The notes: a model not told the origin generated them from the letters alone. A stretch of DNA of 64,000 bases from Cyanobacteriota bacterium (GCA_022402445.1 JAKRSF010000006.1:460540-524539), one strand, 5' to 3'. Positions 16,258 to 25,414 are shown, numbered from the stretch's first letter. Numbers and translations: made by a program.

Positions 16258-18233
16258 GCATTCTCACATTACGGGAGGGGCGCAAGGATTTTGGCATCAA
16301 GGAAATCCTGCGCAGCGGCAGCCTGACGGTGGAACCGGGCGATCGCGTGGGGCTCATTGGCACCAACGGATCCGGCAAGTCCACCCTCCTGAAAATGTTG
16401 GCGGGGCTCGAACCGTTTGATGGAGGCGATTTTTGGGTCAATTCGGGCTACCGGGTAGCCTACCTACCCCAGGATCCGCAGCTTGGCCGCGATCGCACGG
16501 TCCTCGAACAGGTCTTTGCCGACTGCGGCGATCGCATGGCCCTGGTGCGAGAATATGAAGACATTTCCCACCGGCTCCCCCACACCACCGGCCCGGACCT
16601 AGAGCGCCTGATGGGACGGCTGACGGCGGTGGGCGATCGCCTCGCGGCAGCGGACGCTTGGGATTTGGAAACCCAGGCCAAAATCGTCCTCTCCAAACTG
16701 GGCATCGACGACTTCGACACCCCCGTCGCCCAACTGTCGGGGGGCTACCGGCGGCGGGTGGCCCTCGCGACGGCCCTGCTGTCCGAGCCGGATCTGCTGC
16801 TGATGGACGAGTCCACCAACCATCTCGATGCGGATTCGGTGCAGTGGCTCCAGGACTATTTAAGTGACTTTCGGGGGGCGCTGCTCCTAGTCACCCACGA
16901 TCGCTACTTTCTAGATCGGGTCACCACCCGCATTTTAGAACTCGATCGCGGCGATTTATATAGCTACGACGGCAACTATTCCTACTACCTAGAGAAAAAA
17001 GCGGCGGCGGAATTGGTCGAATCGGGCCGCCAGCGCAAGGTGCAAAATCTGCTGCGGCGGGAATTGGCTTGGCTCCAGCGGGGCGCAAAGGCTCGAAGCA
17101 CTAAACAAAAGGCCCGCATTGATCGCGCCGTGGCCCTACAGGAAACGGAATTTAAGGAAGATTTGGGGGCCGTCGAGGTGTCCACCGCCTCGCGCCGCAT
17201 TGGCAAAAAGGTCATTGAACTGGAAAATCTCTGCAAAACCTGGGGCGATCACCCGATCATCCGCGACTTTTCCTATACCTTTTCCCCCCGCGATCGCATC
17301 GGCATCATTGGTGGCAACGGGGCCGGAAAATCCACCCTCACCAATCTCATTGCCGGTCGCCTGGAACCCGATCAGGGGCGTGTGGACATCGGCGAAACGA
17401 TCCATATTGGCTACTTCGATCAGCATTCCAATGATCTGGCGGGCAAGGAAAATTGGCGCGTCATTAATTACCTCAAGGAAACGGCGGAACTCGTCAAAAC
17501 TGCCGACGGCACGGTCATTACCGCCGCGCAAATGCTGGAGCGGTTTCTATTTCCGCCGGATTTGCAATACGCCCCCATCGAAAAACTCTCGGGGGGAGAA
17601 CGCCGCCGCCTCTTTCTGCTCAAGGTGCTTTTAGAGTCGCCCAATGTCCTCATTCTCGATGAGCCGACCAATGATTTGGACGTACAAACCCTGGCGGTTT
17701 TAGAGGACTACCTCGAGAATTTCAATGGCTGTGTGATTGTGGTGTCCCACGATCGCTACTTCCTGGATCGGGTGGTCAATCAGCTATTTTGTGTGGAACC
17801 GGGGGGCCATTTGCGACCCTATCCCGGCAACTATTCCTTCTATTTGAATACAAAAGCCCGGGAGGCGGCGGAAGCGCGGGAACAGCAGGAAATTTTAGCC
17901 AAGGCTGCCGCGAAAGAGACCGCCGCGATCGCGAAGTCCAGCGCCCCCAAAGGAACCAGCAATCCAGCCACAGCAAACCCTGAGACCGCGCGTACCTCCG
18001 GCCGCAACCGAAAACTATCATTCAAGGAAAAGCGAGAACTGGAAACCCTAGAAACTAAAATTCCAGATCTAGAAACCGAAAAGGCCGCGATCGAAACCCA
18101 ACTCTACGAAAATCCCCCCAGTGAATTTGGGGAACTAGAGGCCCTATCCTCACGGCTAGCGGCCCTAGCCCTAGAGATTGATCAGGCCACGGAGCGGTGG
18201 CTAGAGCTATCAGAAATTGCGGAAGGGTCTTGA
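16254..18233 (+). CDS. uup: ABC-F family ATPase, Uup-like
   Basis: 659 residues with two ABC cassettes and no membrane domain. Walker A motifs are GLIGTNGSGKSTLL (about 35) and GIIGGNGAGKSTL (about 350); signatures are LSGGYRRRVALA and LSGGERRRLFLL; Walker B DLLLMDESTNHLD and NVLILDEPTNDLD. The inter-cassette linker contains the charged helices VQNLLRRELAWLQRGAKARST. A C-terminal coiled-coil region (about 595-655, KLSFKEKRELETLETKIPDL) is the Uup/ABC_tran_CTD type that binds DNA or ribosomes. ABC-F proteins act on ribosomes; Uup is linked to DNA transposon excision and ribosome quality. Gene symbol is by family, not verified orthology. Confidence 0.93.
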   Translation: MSILTLREGRKDFGIKEILRSGSLTVEPGDRVGLIGTNGSGKSTLLKMLAGLEPFDGGDFWVNSGYRVAYLPQDPQLGRDRTVLEQVFADCGDRMALVREYEDISHRLPHTTGPDLERLMGRLTAVGDRLAAADAWDLETQAKIVLSKLGIDDFDTPVAQLSGGYRRRVALATALLSEPDLLLMDESTNHLDADSVQWLQDYLSDFRGALLLVTHDRYFLDRVTTRILELDRGDLYSYDGNYSYYLEKKAAAELVESGRQRKVQNLLRRELAWLQRGAKARSTKQKARIDRAVALQETEFKEDLGAVEVSTASRRIGKKVIELENLCKTWGDHPIIRDFSYTFSPRDRIGIIGGNGAGKSTLTNLIAGRLEPDQGRVDIGETIHIGYFDQHSNDLAGKENWRVINYLKETAELVKTADGTVITAAQMLERFLFPPDLQYAPIEKLSGGERRRLFLLKVLLESPNVLILDEPTNDLDVQTLAVLEDYLENFNGCVIVVSHDRYFLDRVVNQLFCVEPGGHLRPYPGNYSFYLNTKAREAAEAREQQEILAKAAAKETAAIAKSSAPKGTSNPATANPETARTSGRNRKLSFKEKRELETLETKIPDLETEKAAIETQLYENPPSEFGELEALSSRLAALALEIDQATERWLELSEIAEGS

Positions 18234-18318
18234 GGACTAGTCTGCGCCACCCAACTGATCGGTGAATTGGACAGGATACGCTTACCAAGAACAGGATCTA
18301 TTACCTATTCCTGTTACC

Positions 18319-18657
18319 CTAGGACGTCGCTCGGGCCTGCCGCTTTTCCCTTTTGCGGTTACTTTCTAGGCGCTTAAGGGCATAGTGAATAGTGCTATTG
18401 CAGACCCCAAATTGCTGGGCGAGTTCCTTTTGGGTCATCTCAGGATTGGCTTGCATGACCTCCTCAAGCCGTTGCAAATCTAGCTTGTGAGATCCTTTAG
18501 GTCCAGGCTTCTGGGGCTCTAGGTTGTCGGGGGGCAAGCTCAGCCAAGCGTAGACTCGCCCGCGACTCACCTGGAAGATGCGGGCCGCCTCGGTCTTTGA
18601 GCCACCCTGACGAACAAAGTCCACTACCCGCTGACGTAGGTCTGTGCTGTAACTCAT
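18319..18657 (-). mobile_element. IS630-type transposase first ORF, orphan remnant
   Basis: 112 residues with two helix-turn-helix segments: STDLRQRVVDFVRQGGSKTE...SRGRVYAWL and TQKELAQQFGVCNSTIHYAL, as in the OrfA of IS630/Tc1-mariner elements. The DDE catalytic ORF that should follow is absent: within 85 bases downstream lies the end of the ABC-F gene. Terminal repeats are not evident. It is either a decayed insertion or a domesticated DNA-binding fragment. The reading frame itself is intact. Confidence 0.82.
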
Positions 18658-18813
18658 TCGTTGGTTGAGGAATGTGACCTCTTAATTCTTGAATTGACTA
18701 TAGTGTTCCGCTCGCTACTGCATCAAGCGTTCTGAAAAATTTTTAGTTGATCACGGGATTGACCATGGGGAAGGGCGATCGCGCCACTCCCCAAAAATCC
18801 CTACGGCCAAACC

Positions 18814-19431
18814 CTACAGCCGCCGCGTCACCCCGCGCACCACGCCGTACAGGTGAAAACTCATGCCATCTTCAATGACCGTCACCCCGTAGTCCGCATT
18901 TTCCGGCACCAGGGAAAGCTGACCATTGGCGGCAATTTTGAGGCGCTTCACCGTCACCAGCCCATCCACCATCGCCAGGACAATCTGGCCGTCATTGGCC
19001 TCCTCCTGGGCATCAATCACCAAGAGGTCGCCGGGGTGGATGCCCGCATTGATCATCGAATCCCCCGTCACGCGCACCAGAAAGGCCGATTGGGGATGGC
19101 TGCACAGGTGCGAATTGAGATCGACGGCCTCTTGGGTGATGGTGTCTTCGGCGATCGCGTGCCAGCCCGCCGCCGCCGGAGAATCGTAGAACGGCAAAGG
19201 AACCCGCGATCGCTCCACCACCCGCCCCGCAAACTGCAACTCCTCCGCTAGGCCACGGGTCACTTCTTCCGGACTCGCCTCCTGCACCCGCGACAGCCAT
19301 GCGTTCACCAAAGCTGGCAAGTGATCCACCATCCGCGCTGGCAGCCGCACCGCCCGCGTGGGCTCTCCATATTTTCCGGTGCCCGGAGGACGCCCCGCCC
19401 CTGGCCGCCGACCGCCACGTTTGCCCGCCAT
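18814..19431 (-). CDS. UmuD-like S24 autopeptidase with N-terminal basic extension
   Basis: 205 residues from the ATG at 19431, which has AAGGAAC 8 bases upstream; a longer frame is less likely. Residues about 80-205 are UmuD/LexA-type: cleavage site Ala88-Gly89 (SPAAAGWHAI), nucleophile Ser125 (VTGDSMINAGIHPGD) and Lys162 (DGLVTVKRLK). The 37-residue Ser-Lys spacing equals that of UmuD. The N-terminal 80 residues carry the KRGGRRPGAGRPPG motif and a ribbon-helix-helix-like RAVRLPARMVDHLPALVNAWL, so it may bind DNA like a repressor. No umuC neighbour exists in the window. It could serve error-prone polymerase V or be a LexA-like regulator. Confidence 0.85.
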   Translation of the reverse strand: MAGKRGGRRPGAGRPPGTGKYGEPTRAVRLPARMVDHLPALVNAWLSRVQEASPEEVTRGLAEELQFAGRVVERSRVPLPFYDSPAAAGWHAIAEDTITQEAVDLNSHLCSHPQSAFLVRVTGDSMINAGIHPGDLLVIDAQEEANDGQIVLAMVDGLVTVKRLKIAANGQLSLVPENADYGVTVIEDGMSFHLYGVVRGVTRRL

Positions 19432-19541
19432 AGCTATTGTTCCTTCAAGGCTCGATGGCCTGATTGGTGTACGTGATTCAAGTATGGCGAGAAAGGGGAG
19501 TGCCGTCAAATGGAGGCTTTAGGGGAGATTTTTTGGAGTGA

Positions 19542-21605
19542 TTACCGTTGGGGGCGGTGGGTGATTTGGTGGGTGCGGGGGCAGTAGCAGCGCGATCGCG
19601 TGGGGCTGGGCAGATCGAGGGGGGTTTGGGGGGTCCAGTCGTAGCTGGAGATGGCGTAGTTGGGGTTGCCGTAGGGGTCGCCGGTGATGATTTGCTGCCG
19701 CCAGCGTTGGAAGAAGCGGCGGGTGTCGCGGGGGTGGGGGTCGCCGCCGAGGTTTTGGCCCCTGGAGTAGGATTCGTGGTGGATCAAGGCTGCGCTGGGG
19801 CAGAGGATGACCCGGTGACCGGCGTCGCGCGATCGCAGGCACAGATCCACATCCCCGAAACCGACGGCGAAGCCTTCGTCATAGCCCCCGATCGCGTGGA
19901 ACACATCGCGGCGCATCAGGAGGCAGGCGGCGGTGACGGCGGAGAGATCGTGGGCGGCCTGGAGGCGATGGAGGGGGCCGGGATCGGGGGTGCCGTCGGG
20001 GGTGCGATCGCGGCGGAATTTACCAAAGTGTTCGGCCATGCCCTGCATTCCGATGCACACGCCCCCGTGCTGGATGGTGAGGTGATCGGGGTAGAGCAGT
20101 TTGGGTCCGGCGATGGCGACGCGATCGCTTGCGGTGGCCGCCACGAGCCGTTCGAGCCAGCCCGGAGCGATCGCTTCGATGTCGTTGTTGCAGAAGAGCA
20201 GGTGGGTGGCGCGATCGCTCAGGTGGCGGACGGCGTAGTTATTGATGGCGGAAAAATTGAACGGCCCTTCGTAGCGCAGGATGCGGCAGTGGGGTTGCTG
20301 GCCCAGGCTTCGGAAGTAGGCGATGCTGTCGGGATCGGTGGAGTCGTGGTCGATGAGCAGGATTTCGTAGGAAATGCCCTGGACCGTCGCGGCGATGCTG
20401 TCGAGGCACTGGCGCACGAGATCCCCGCAGTTTTTGGTGGGGATGATGATGGCGACGTGGCTGGTTTCGGGAATCCGGTAGCGCAGGTCGAGGACGGGGC
20501 AGGGGCGATCGCCGTTCTTTGCGTCATCTAGGGAAACCATTTCCGCCGGTTCACCGCACCGGTCCAGGTGTTCCCCCAGGGCTTGGCGACTGGCAGCGAT
20601 CGCGGTGGCGGCCCCGGACTGATTTTTCAGGCGATCACCCTGGCGCAGGTAGAGAATTTCGGGGATGTGGGCGATGGATTGGCTCCGTTCGCTGGCCCGC
20701 AGGAGCAGATCGTAGCGGCTGGCGGCCAGGGGGAGCGATCGCCACCCGCCGAGGCTTTCGAGCAGCGATCGCCGGAATCCGGTCAAGGCTCCGATGTAGC
20801 CGCGCGATCGCAGAAATTCCAGGGAAAAGGCCGGTCGAAACAGCCACCGCCAGCCCGCCGGTTCCGGCCCCGTCTGGGGTTCCGGCCCCACCGCCACCGC
20901 CTCATCGGAGTAGAACCAGTCGGGCCGATCGCGCCGCCACACCTCCGCCACCCGAAACAGCGCCCAATCCGTCAGGCGATCGCCCCCATCGAGCAGCACC
21001 ACCACCTCCCCCGTCGCCAGGGCCAGGGCCGCATTGGTGGCCACCGCCGCCGCCGTTTCCCCCTTGCAGTGGGTGAGATTCACCGGCAGCCCGCACCGGC
21101 CCCAGGATTCAATGGTCAGGCGCGTCCTTTCGGGCAAATCCGCCGCGATCGCCACGCACAGTTCCCAATGGGGATAGATCTGCCCCCGCACGGACTCAAA
21201 ACTCGCGATCGCCGCCCACAACGTCCCCGCTGCCGCCCCATCTTCCCCATCGGTCCCCGCCGCGATCGCCGCCGCGAGGGCCACCTCATCCCCGCCGGGG
21301 CCACCTTTAACCTTGAGCATCGATCGAGGACGCTCCCCCCCAGAGCCAGGACCCACCCCATCCCCAAACCCCACCGTCAGCAGCACCGACACCAAAGGGG
21401 GCCGCTCCATGGCCGCAATGCGCCGAAAAAACTGCCGTCGCCGCGCGGGCCGCGCCCCCTGCAAACACTGCTGCCAGCCATCGGGCCGCCACCGCAACGG
21501 CACCACGCGATCGCGCACCTTCCCCGCGATCGCCCCGATGCCCCCCCGCAACCACAGGCGATAGAGCCGATCAGGCCACAGTCTCAACGCCGCGATCGCC
21601 CTCAA
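19542..21605 (-). CDS. Two-domain family 2 glycosyltransferase
   Basis: 687 residues. Residues about 68-380 form a divergent GT2-like half (VVVLLDGGDRLTDWALF, FYSDEA); residues about 395-640 form a clear GT-A domain: VAIIIPTKNCGDLVRQCLDSI, EILLIDHDSTDPDS, THLLFCNNDIEAIAPGWLE (NND replacing DxD), ACLLMRRDVFHAIGGYDEGF and FGDVDLCLRSRDAGHR. This order is common in polysaccharide and O-antigen glycosyltransferases acting on cell-surface glycans. Its start overlaps the stop of the universal stress gene by 4 bases (translational coupling). Acceptor and sugar are unknown. Confidence 0.88.
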   Translation of the reverse strand: MRAIAALRLWPDRLYRLWLRGGIGAIAGKVRDRVVPLRWRPDGWQQCLQGARPARRRQFFRRIAAMERPPLVSVLLTVGFGDGVGPGSGGERPRSMLKVKGGPGGDEVALAAAIAAGTDGEDGAAAGTLWAAIASFESVRGQIYPHWELCVAIAADLPERTRLTIESWGRCGLPVNLTHCKGETAAAVATNAALALATGEVVVLLDGGDRLTDWALFRVAEVWRRDRPDWFYSDEAVAVGPEPQTGPEPAGWRWLFRPAFSLEFLRSRGYIGALTGFRRSLLESLGGWRSLPLAASRYDLLLRASERSQSIAHIPEILYLRQGDRLKNQSGAATAIAASRQALGEHLDRCGEPAEMVSLDDAKNGDRPCPVLDLRYRIPETSHVAIIIPTKNCGDLVRQCLDSIAATVQGISYEILLIDHDSTDPDSIAYFRSLGQQPHCRILRYEGPFNFSAINNYAVRHLSDRATHLLFCNNDIEAIAPGWLERLVAATASDRVAIAGPKLLYPDHLTIQHGGVCIGMQGMAEHFGKFRRDRTPDGTPDPGPLHRLQAAHDLSAVTAACLLMRRDVFHAIGGYDEGFAVGFGDVDLCLRSRDAGHRVILCPSAALIHHESYSRGQNLGGDPHPRDTRRFFQRWRQQIITGDPYGNPNYAISSYDWTPQTPLDLPSPTRSRCYCPRTHQITHRPQR

Positions 21606-22084
21606 TCCGGCACCACCATCACCGCGCAGGGGGCATGGTGCAGCACATAGCTACTCACACTGCCCATGAATAATTCACTAATTGCTGACTGGTGCCGTCG
21701 CCCCACCACGATCAAATCCGCAGGCCACGCCGCCGCCGCCTCACAGATCGAACGCCCCGGCGTCCCCTGGATCTGCACCGCCGTGATCGCCTCCACCGCC
21801 GCCGCCTCGGGCAACTGGGTCAGGGCCTCTAGGGCCTCCTGATTGCGCTGGCAATGGTCCGCCCAACTGCGCTGATAGCTGTCAAACGTACTCGCATCGG
21901 GGATATATCCCGGCACAAAAAACACATCCCCTCCGGGCGGCATGGGAGCCCCCCCCTCCCCCGGAAATAGGGAATGGAATAGCTGCACCTGCCCCTGGGC
22001 AAGGGCCGCCAAGCCGAGGCCCGCGCGGAAGGCCGCATGGTCCGCCTGGGGTTTGTCGAGGGCGATCAAAATGCGTTTGAACAT
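21602..22084 (-). CDS. Universal stress protein (UspA family)
   Basis: 160 residues with the Usp fold: KRILIALDKPQ at the start, IVQIQ-type strand near 115 (ITAVQIQGTPGRSICEAA), DLIVVGRRHQSAISELFMGS and VLHHAPCAVMVVP at the end. The ATP-loop consensus G-x2-G-x9-G-S is nearly kept, with His replacing the second Gly, so nucleotide binding is uncertain. The ATG has AGGTGAG just upstream. It overlaps the glycosyltransferase gene by 4 bases and follows the permease gene by 50 bases on the same strand. Confidence 0.92.
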   Translation of the reverse strand: MFKRILIALDKPQADHAAFRAGLGLAALAQGQVQLFHSLFPGEGGAPMPPGGDVFFVPGYIPDASTFDSYQRSWADHCQRNQEALEALTQLPEAAAVEAITAVQIQGTPGRSICEAAAAWPADLIVVGRRHQSAISELFMGSVSSYVLHHAPCAVMVVPD

Positions 22085-22134
22085 GATCTCACCTGGGGGC
22101 TTCCCTGGGGAAAAATGGCGTTGATCCAGTCCTA

Positions 22135-23406
22135 CTAGCCTATTTTCTCAAGAATTTGCTGGGAAATGATCCCCACCGCAATAAGAATCGTGATCGCTAA
22201 AATTCCTTTGCCACCGGGCAGCAGCCGCACGGATCGGGCTTCCCCTTCGGCGATCGCGCGATCGCGCTGCTGCCAAGCGACGGCGGCGGGCATGATGCCA
22301 AACAAAATCGACACCCCAAAGGCCCCGGCATAGTCCAAGGCGGCGAAAAATAGGGACGTGTCCCCCGTCACCAGGCCCAGGGGCGGCCCAAAAATCAGGG
22401 AATAGAGGGGCAAGCGCCGCTCCCGTTCCCCCAGCCGCCAGGGCACCGCGTCATTGAAAAAGTGATAGAGCCCATAGACTTGGCCGATCAGGGACGTGGC
22501 GACGGCGAATTCCGAGAAGATCGCGATCGCGGCCCCAAGCCACTCGATCCCCGACTGCTGCCGCAAAAAGTCCAGGGGATCAAAGGGATCCCCCGTGCCC
22601 CAGCCGTCGCCGACACTGCCCAAAATCGCCCCATTCCACACCACGAACATGAGTAGCGGCAGGCCCGTCCCCAGGAGGATCGCGCGGCGCAGTTGGCGGC
22701 CGTCCCCTTCGAGCTTCACCGCCAGGGTGGGCACAATATTTTGATAGACCAGGGCCACGAAGGCGATGGGCACCGTTTGGCCGATCGCGCCCCAGTTGCC
22801 CCGCGCCAGGTGCGCCCCATCCCACTGGCCCGCCGCCGCCGCCACCAGCAGGCCGAAGGCCCCCAACGCCAGGGTAAACAGCAGGGCATTGAGGGAATCG
22901 ACAAACCGTTCGGTGCCGAAATAGAGCAAGCCGCCAAAGATCGCCACGAACAGGGCGGGGCCAACCCAGGCGGGCGGTGCGGCCATCCCAAACCCCCAGC
23001 CCCAGTCCGCGATCGCTTGGCCGAGGATTTCGCCGCCGCGATCGAGATAGGCAACAATCAACGCATAGTGCAGGGCCGCATAGAGCCCCCCCGCTAGCCG
23101 CGCCCCCGATGGCCCAAAGCGATCGCGCACCAAATTCAGCAAACCAATGGCCGGTCGTCCGGTTCGGGCCATGGCATTGAGCACAATTTCCCCCATCACC
23201 AGACCGCACACGGCCATGTAGGCCCACACGGCTACCATCACCACCGTTGCGGGGATCGTACCCACGGGCTGGGTGGCCGCCGGTAGGGCGAGGATGCCTG
23301 CCCCCACGGTGGTGCCCGCCACGAGGGCGATACATTCCCCCAGGCGGCCGGGGCGGTGCTGCCAGCGATCGCCCGTCCATTCGAGGTTAGAAAACAGTCG
23401 AGCCAA
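22135..23406 (-). CDS. Aromatic amino acid permease (HAAAP/TyrP-Mtr family)
   Basis: 423 residues with eleven hydrophobic segments. The N-terminal glycine-rich helix VAGTTVGAGILALPAAT is the substrate and cation-binding signature of the aromatic and neutral hydroxy amino acid permease family; later VPIAFVALVYQNIVPTLAVKL and the final IFGPPLGLV fit. It should carry proton-coupled tryptophan or tyrosine uptake at the plasma membrane. Substrate choice cannot be read. The gene heads a same-strand run permease-usp-glycosyltransferase. Confidence 0.9.
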   Translation of the reverse strand: MARLFSNLEWTGDRWQHRPGRLGECIALVAGTTVGAGILALPAATQPVGTIPATVVMVAVWAYMAVCGLVMGEIVLNAMARTGRPAIGLLNLVRDRFGPSGARLAGGLYAALHYALIVAYLDRGGEILGQAIADWGWGFGMAAPPAWVGPALFVAIFGGLLYFGTERFVDSLNALLFTLALGAFGLLVAAAAGQWDGAHLARGNWGAIGQTVPIAFVALVYQNIVPTLAVKLEGDGRQLRRAILLGTGLPLLMFVVWNGAILGSVGDGWGTGDPFDPLDFLRQQSGIEWLGAAIAIFSEFAVATSLIGQVYGLYHFFNDAVPWRLGERERRLPLYSLIFGPPLGLVTGDTSLFFAALDYAGAFGVSILFGIMPAAVAWQQRDRAIAEGEARSVRLLPGGKGILAITILIAVGIISQQILEKIG

Positions 23407-23480
23407 GGTGTCGTGACGGGGAGAGAAAATCGGGGGAGGGGGAGCCGCGATCGCGCCGGGGCCATCGAAGCTAGCGGACC

Positions 23481-23939
23481 ATGCTACTGTGTTGTCGATA
23501 TTGGTGGATGACCGCAGCAGCAGAAGCAGCTATCGAGGGTGCGACTAGGATCGTCCATTCTCCAGTACCGATCCAGATAGGGATCGCGCATTCAATGGTT
23601 CTTGAGCCCTATACATTCATCGCCATTGTCAGCATCATGGCCCTGGCCACCGTGACGGTGGGGTTGGTGGGGTTGGTGGTGGGGGTGCTGATGAAGCTGA
23701 TCCTGAAGTCACCGCTGAAGCTGGGCCTATATGGAGCCTACACCGGTTCGATTCCCGGTGGACTAGCGGGCTATACCGTTGCCAGTACCATTGGCTCTGA
23801 ACCGATTGTGGCGTCGGCGACGGCCTTTGGGGCGGGGCTGGCGGGGGCGCTGCTGGGGGCGATCGCGGCGACGGCGGGGGCGAAATGGTTGACGGGGCGG
23901 CGGCGGCGGCGGCGGCGATCGCGCTCTCCCCAGGGTTAG
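23481..23939 (+). CDS. Small Gly/Ala-rich membrane protein with Arg tail
   Basis: Up to 152 residues; a later ATG at 23595 (MVLEPYTFIAIV) would give 114 and is a reasonable start. Two long hydrophobic segments lie at about 44-75 and 110-135, the second Gly/Ala-rich, and a tail of ten Arg/Ser residues (GRRRRRRRRSRS) ends the protein, suggesting a cytoplasmic C-terminus. The LGLYGAYTGSIPGGLAGYTVAS loop is distinctive. I do not recognise a family. Divergent from the permease gene by 74 bases. Confidence 0.6.
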   Translation: MLLCCRYWWMTAAAEAAIEGATRIVHSPVPIQIGIAHSMVLEPYTFIAIVSIMALATVTVGLVGLVVGVLMKLILKSPLKLGLYGAYTGSIPGGLAGYTVASTIGSEPIVASATAFGAGLAGALLGAIAATAGAKWLTGRRRRRRRSRSPQG

Positions 23940-24024
23940 GCGATCAGATTTTTTTCAGGATTCAGCACCGAACCGCCCCGAACCGTTCCTGTCTGGGGCT
24001 GGCGGGCGGGGGTTGGCTGGTGGA

Positions 24025-24053
24025 GGCTGGGCGGGAAAACCCCGCCCCTACGG
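24025..24053. repeat. Palindromic intergenic repeat, copy 1
   Basis: A 29-base sequence containing GGGCGGGAAAACCCCGCCC, whose arms can pair as a hairpin, is repeated at 25386-25414 with identical sequence. Both copies lie in non-coding DNA, as expected for a REP-like or MITE-like element. Confidence 0.8.
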
Positions 24054-24078
24054 GTGATCGATTGGGGGAGTGGATTAA

Positions 24079-24291
24079 TTAGGCTTCGTCGAAGGGTTCC
24101 ACGTCCAGCAGGTGCAGATAGGGCTCGACCAATTCCGGGCGGCGGAAGGCGATCGCGCGGAGCAGGTGCCAGTCCTCGAGCCCTTCAAAGGGGGTGCCGT
24201 AGTCGTCCTTTTCTAGACGGGCCGCTAGGTCCGCAACTTGCTCGGCGGTCATGGTGGCAATTTCCGGTTGAGAAATATGTAGGGTTTTCAC
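24079..24291 (-). CDS. Small DUF2555-like cyanobacterial protein
   Basis: 70 residues from a GTG start at 24291 preceded by GGAGGG, a much better start than any farther upstream. The sequence MTAEQVADLAARLEKDDYG, ...LEDWHLLRAIAFRRPELVEPY... and the acidic end LLDVEPFDEA match, as far as I recall, the cyanobacterial DUF2555 family, about 75 residues and of unknown function. It is soluble and acidic. Divergence from the TIGR04282 gene on the same strand leaves about 165 bases of leader. Confidence 0.78.
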   Translation of the reverse strand: MKTLHISQPEIATMTAEQVADLAARLEKDDYGTPFEGLEDWHLLRAIAFRRPELVEPYLHLLDVEPFDEA

Positions 24292-24457
24292 GGCCGTCCC
24301 TCCTCTGGTTCGCGATCGGGTGATGGATCGGGGGCGATCGCCGGGGGCACGCTCGCCGGGGCCGAACCGGCACCCGTGGACTGTTTTGATCTTAAGCCCC
24401 GCTGGCGATTGGTCTGGTGCTAGCCGAACGTTCCTTAATAGGACTTCAAACGGGTTT

Positions 24458-25234
24458 CTAGGGCGATGGGTGGGTTTCGGGGGCGATCGCGGGCGATCGC
24501 GGTGGGGGCGACTCAACTATCAATCCCAGACGGGCTAAGGTTTCTACGGTGCGGGGCAGGCCGTGGGCGAGGGGATGATCGTCCCGGAGGCGATCGCCCA
24601 GGCGGCGCAAATCTTCTGGATGATCAATATCTCCCCAGGGGGGCAAGAGGGTGGTGCTGTGGCCGGCGGTGGCGATCGCGGTGAGGGTTTGGGCGGCGGT
24701 TTGGTCGCTGCTCCAGGCGATCGCCTTGAAGGCGCTGGGGACGAAGGTGCGATCGCTAAAACCCAGGGCGTAATATCCCCCATCCAAGGCGGGGCCAAGG
24801 GCGCAGTCGCCGCGCGCGATCGCCTCAAACCCCAGATCGAGGTGGCCAAGAGGTAAATCGGGACTGTCGGTGCCGACGACGATCGCGCGATCGATGCCCA
24901 TTTCCCAAGCCATCCGGAAACAGGCCCCCAGGCGATCGCCCAAGTCCCCCGATCCTTGCGGTAGGAAGGGCCGCGATCGCCACGGACTTCCCCCCGGAAT
25001 TTCCCCATCGAGCCACTGGGCCAGGGTTTCGCTCCAGCCGTCGGGGCTCGGGCAGGGAAGGATGGCGACCTCGCGCGATCGCCCATAGGCCGTCAACCGC
25101 TCCAGCCAGTCCAGGACAAAAGCCCGATACACCGCCGCCGCGCGATCGGTCCCAATCCCCGCCGCCAAACGCGACTTCACCCGCCCCGGCACCGGCTCCT
25201 TGAGGAATACCAAAACCGCCGCCGAACTGCCCAT
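24458..25234 (-). CDS. TIGR04282 family nucleotidyl/glycosyltransferase-like protein
   Basis: 258 residues. It shows the nucleotide-sugar-transferase-like fold of the DUF2064/TIGR04282 family: VLVFLKEPVPGRVKSRLAAGIG at the N-terminus, AIVVGTDSPDLPLGHLD (DxPD-type motif), DCALGPALDGGYYALGF and the C-terminal LPPWGDIDHPEDLRR. The family has no well-established substrate; it is often found near glycosyltransferases and radical SAM or sterol genes. Here its neighbours are a small unknown and purK-6Sa, which gives no hint. Confidence 0.85.
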   Translation of the reverse strand: MGSSAAVLVFLKEPVPGRVKSRLAAGIGTDRAAAVYRAFVLDWLERLTAYGRSREVAILPCPSPDGWSETLAQWLDGEIPGGSPWRSRPFLPQGSGDLGDRLGACFRMAWEMGIDRAIVVGTDSPDLPLGHLDLGFEAIARGDCALGPALDGGYYALGFSDRTFVPSAFKAIAWSSDQTAAQTLTAIATAGHSTTLLPPWGDIDHPEDLRRLGDRLRDDHPLAHGLPRTVETLARLGLIVESPPPRSPAIAPETHPSP

Positions 25235-25385
25235 TCCATCCCCCGAAATGTGCCCTAGAATCCTATCCGGACAAGGAGCCTAGGGGCTGTCATCGTTTCA
25301 GTCACCGTAGGGATTGGGTCTCCCAACCCTCGCCCGACCGATCATCCCAAACCCGTTCAACCTCGGGGCGATCAATATCGGTGGG

Positions 25386-25414
25386 GGCTGGGCGGGAAAA
25401 CCCCGCCCCTACGG
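25386..25414. repeat. Palindromic intergenic repeat, copy 2
   Basis: Identical to the 29-base repeat at 24025-24053. This copy lies downstream of the 6Sa RNA terminator and upstream of the TIGR04282 gene, in a 515-base gap. Confidence 0.8.

Noticed and set aside
19548-20531. Long open frame antisense to the glycosyltransferase gene
   Set aside because: No family signature, Gly/Ala-rich composition, and it mirrors the codon pattern of the clear glycosyltransferase on the other strand; HIP1-rich GC-rich genes give many such shadows (also 3603-4580, 42000-43100, 46836-47891).
24292-24516. N-terminal extension of the DUF2555-like gene
   Set aside because: The upstream part is Arg/Pro-rich and unlike the family, and a GTG with GGAGGG directly before it gives the expected length.
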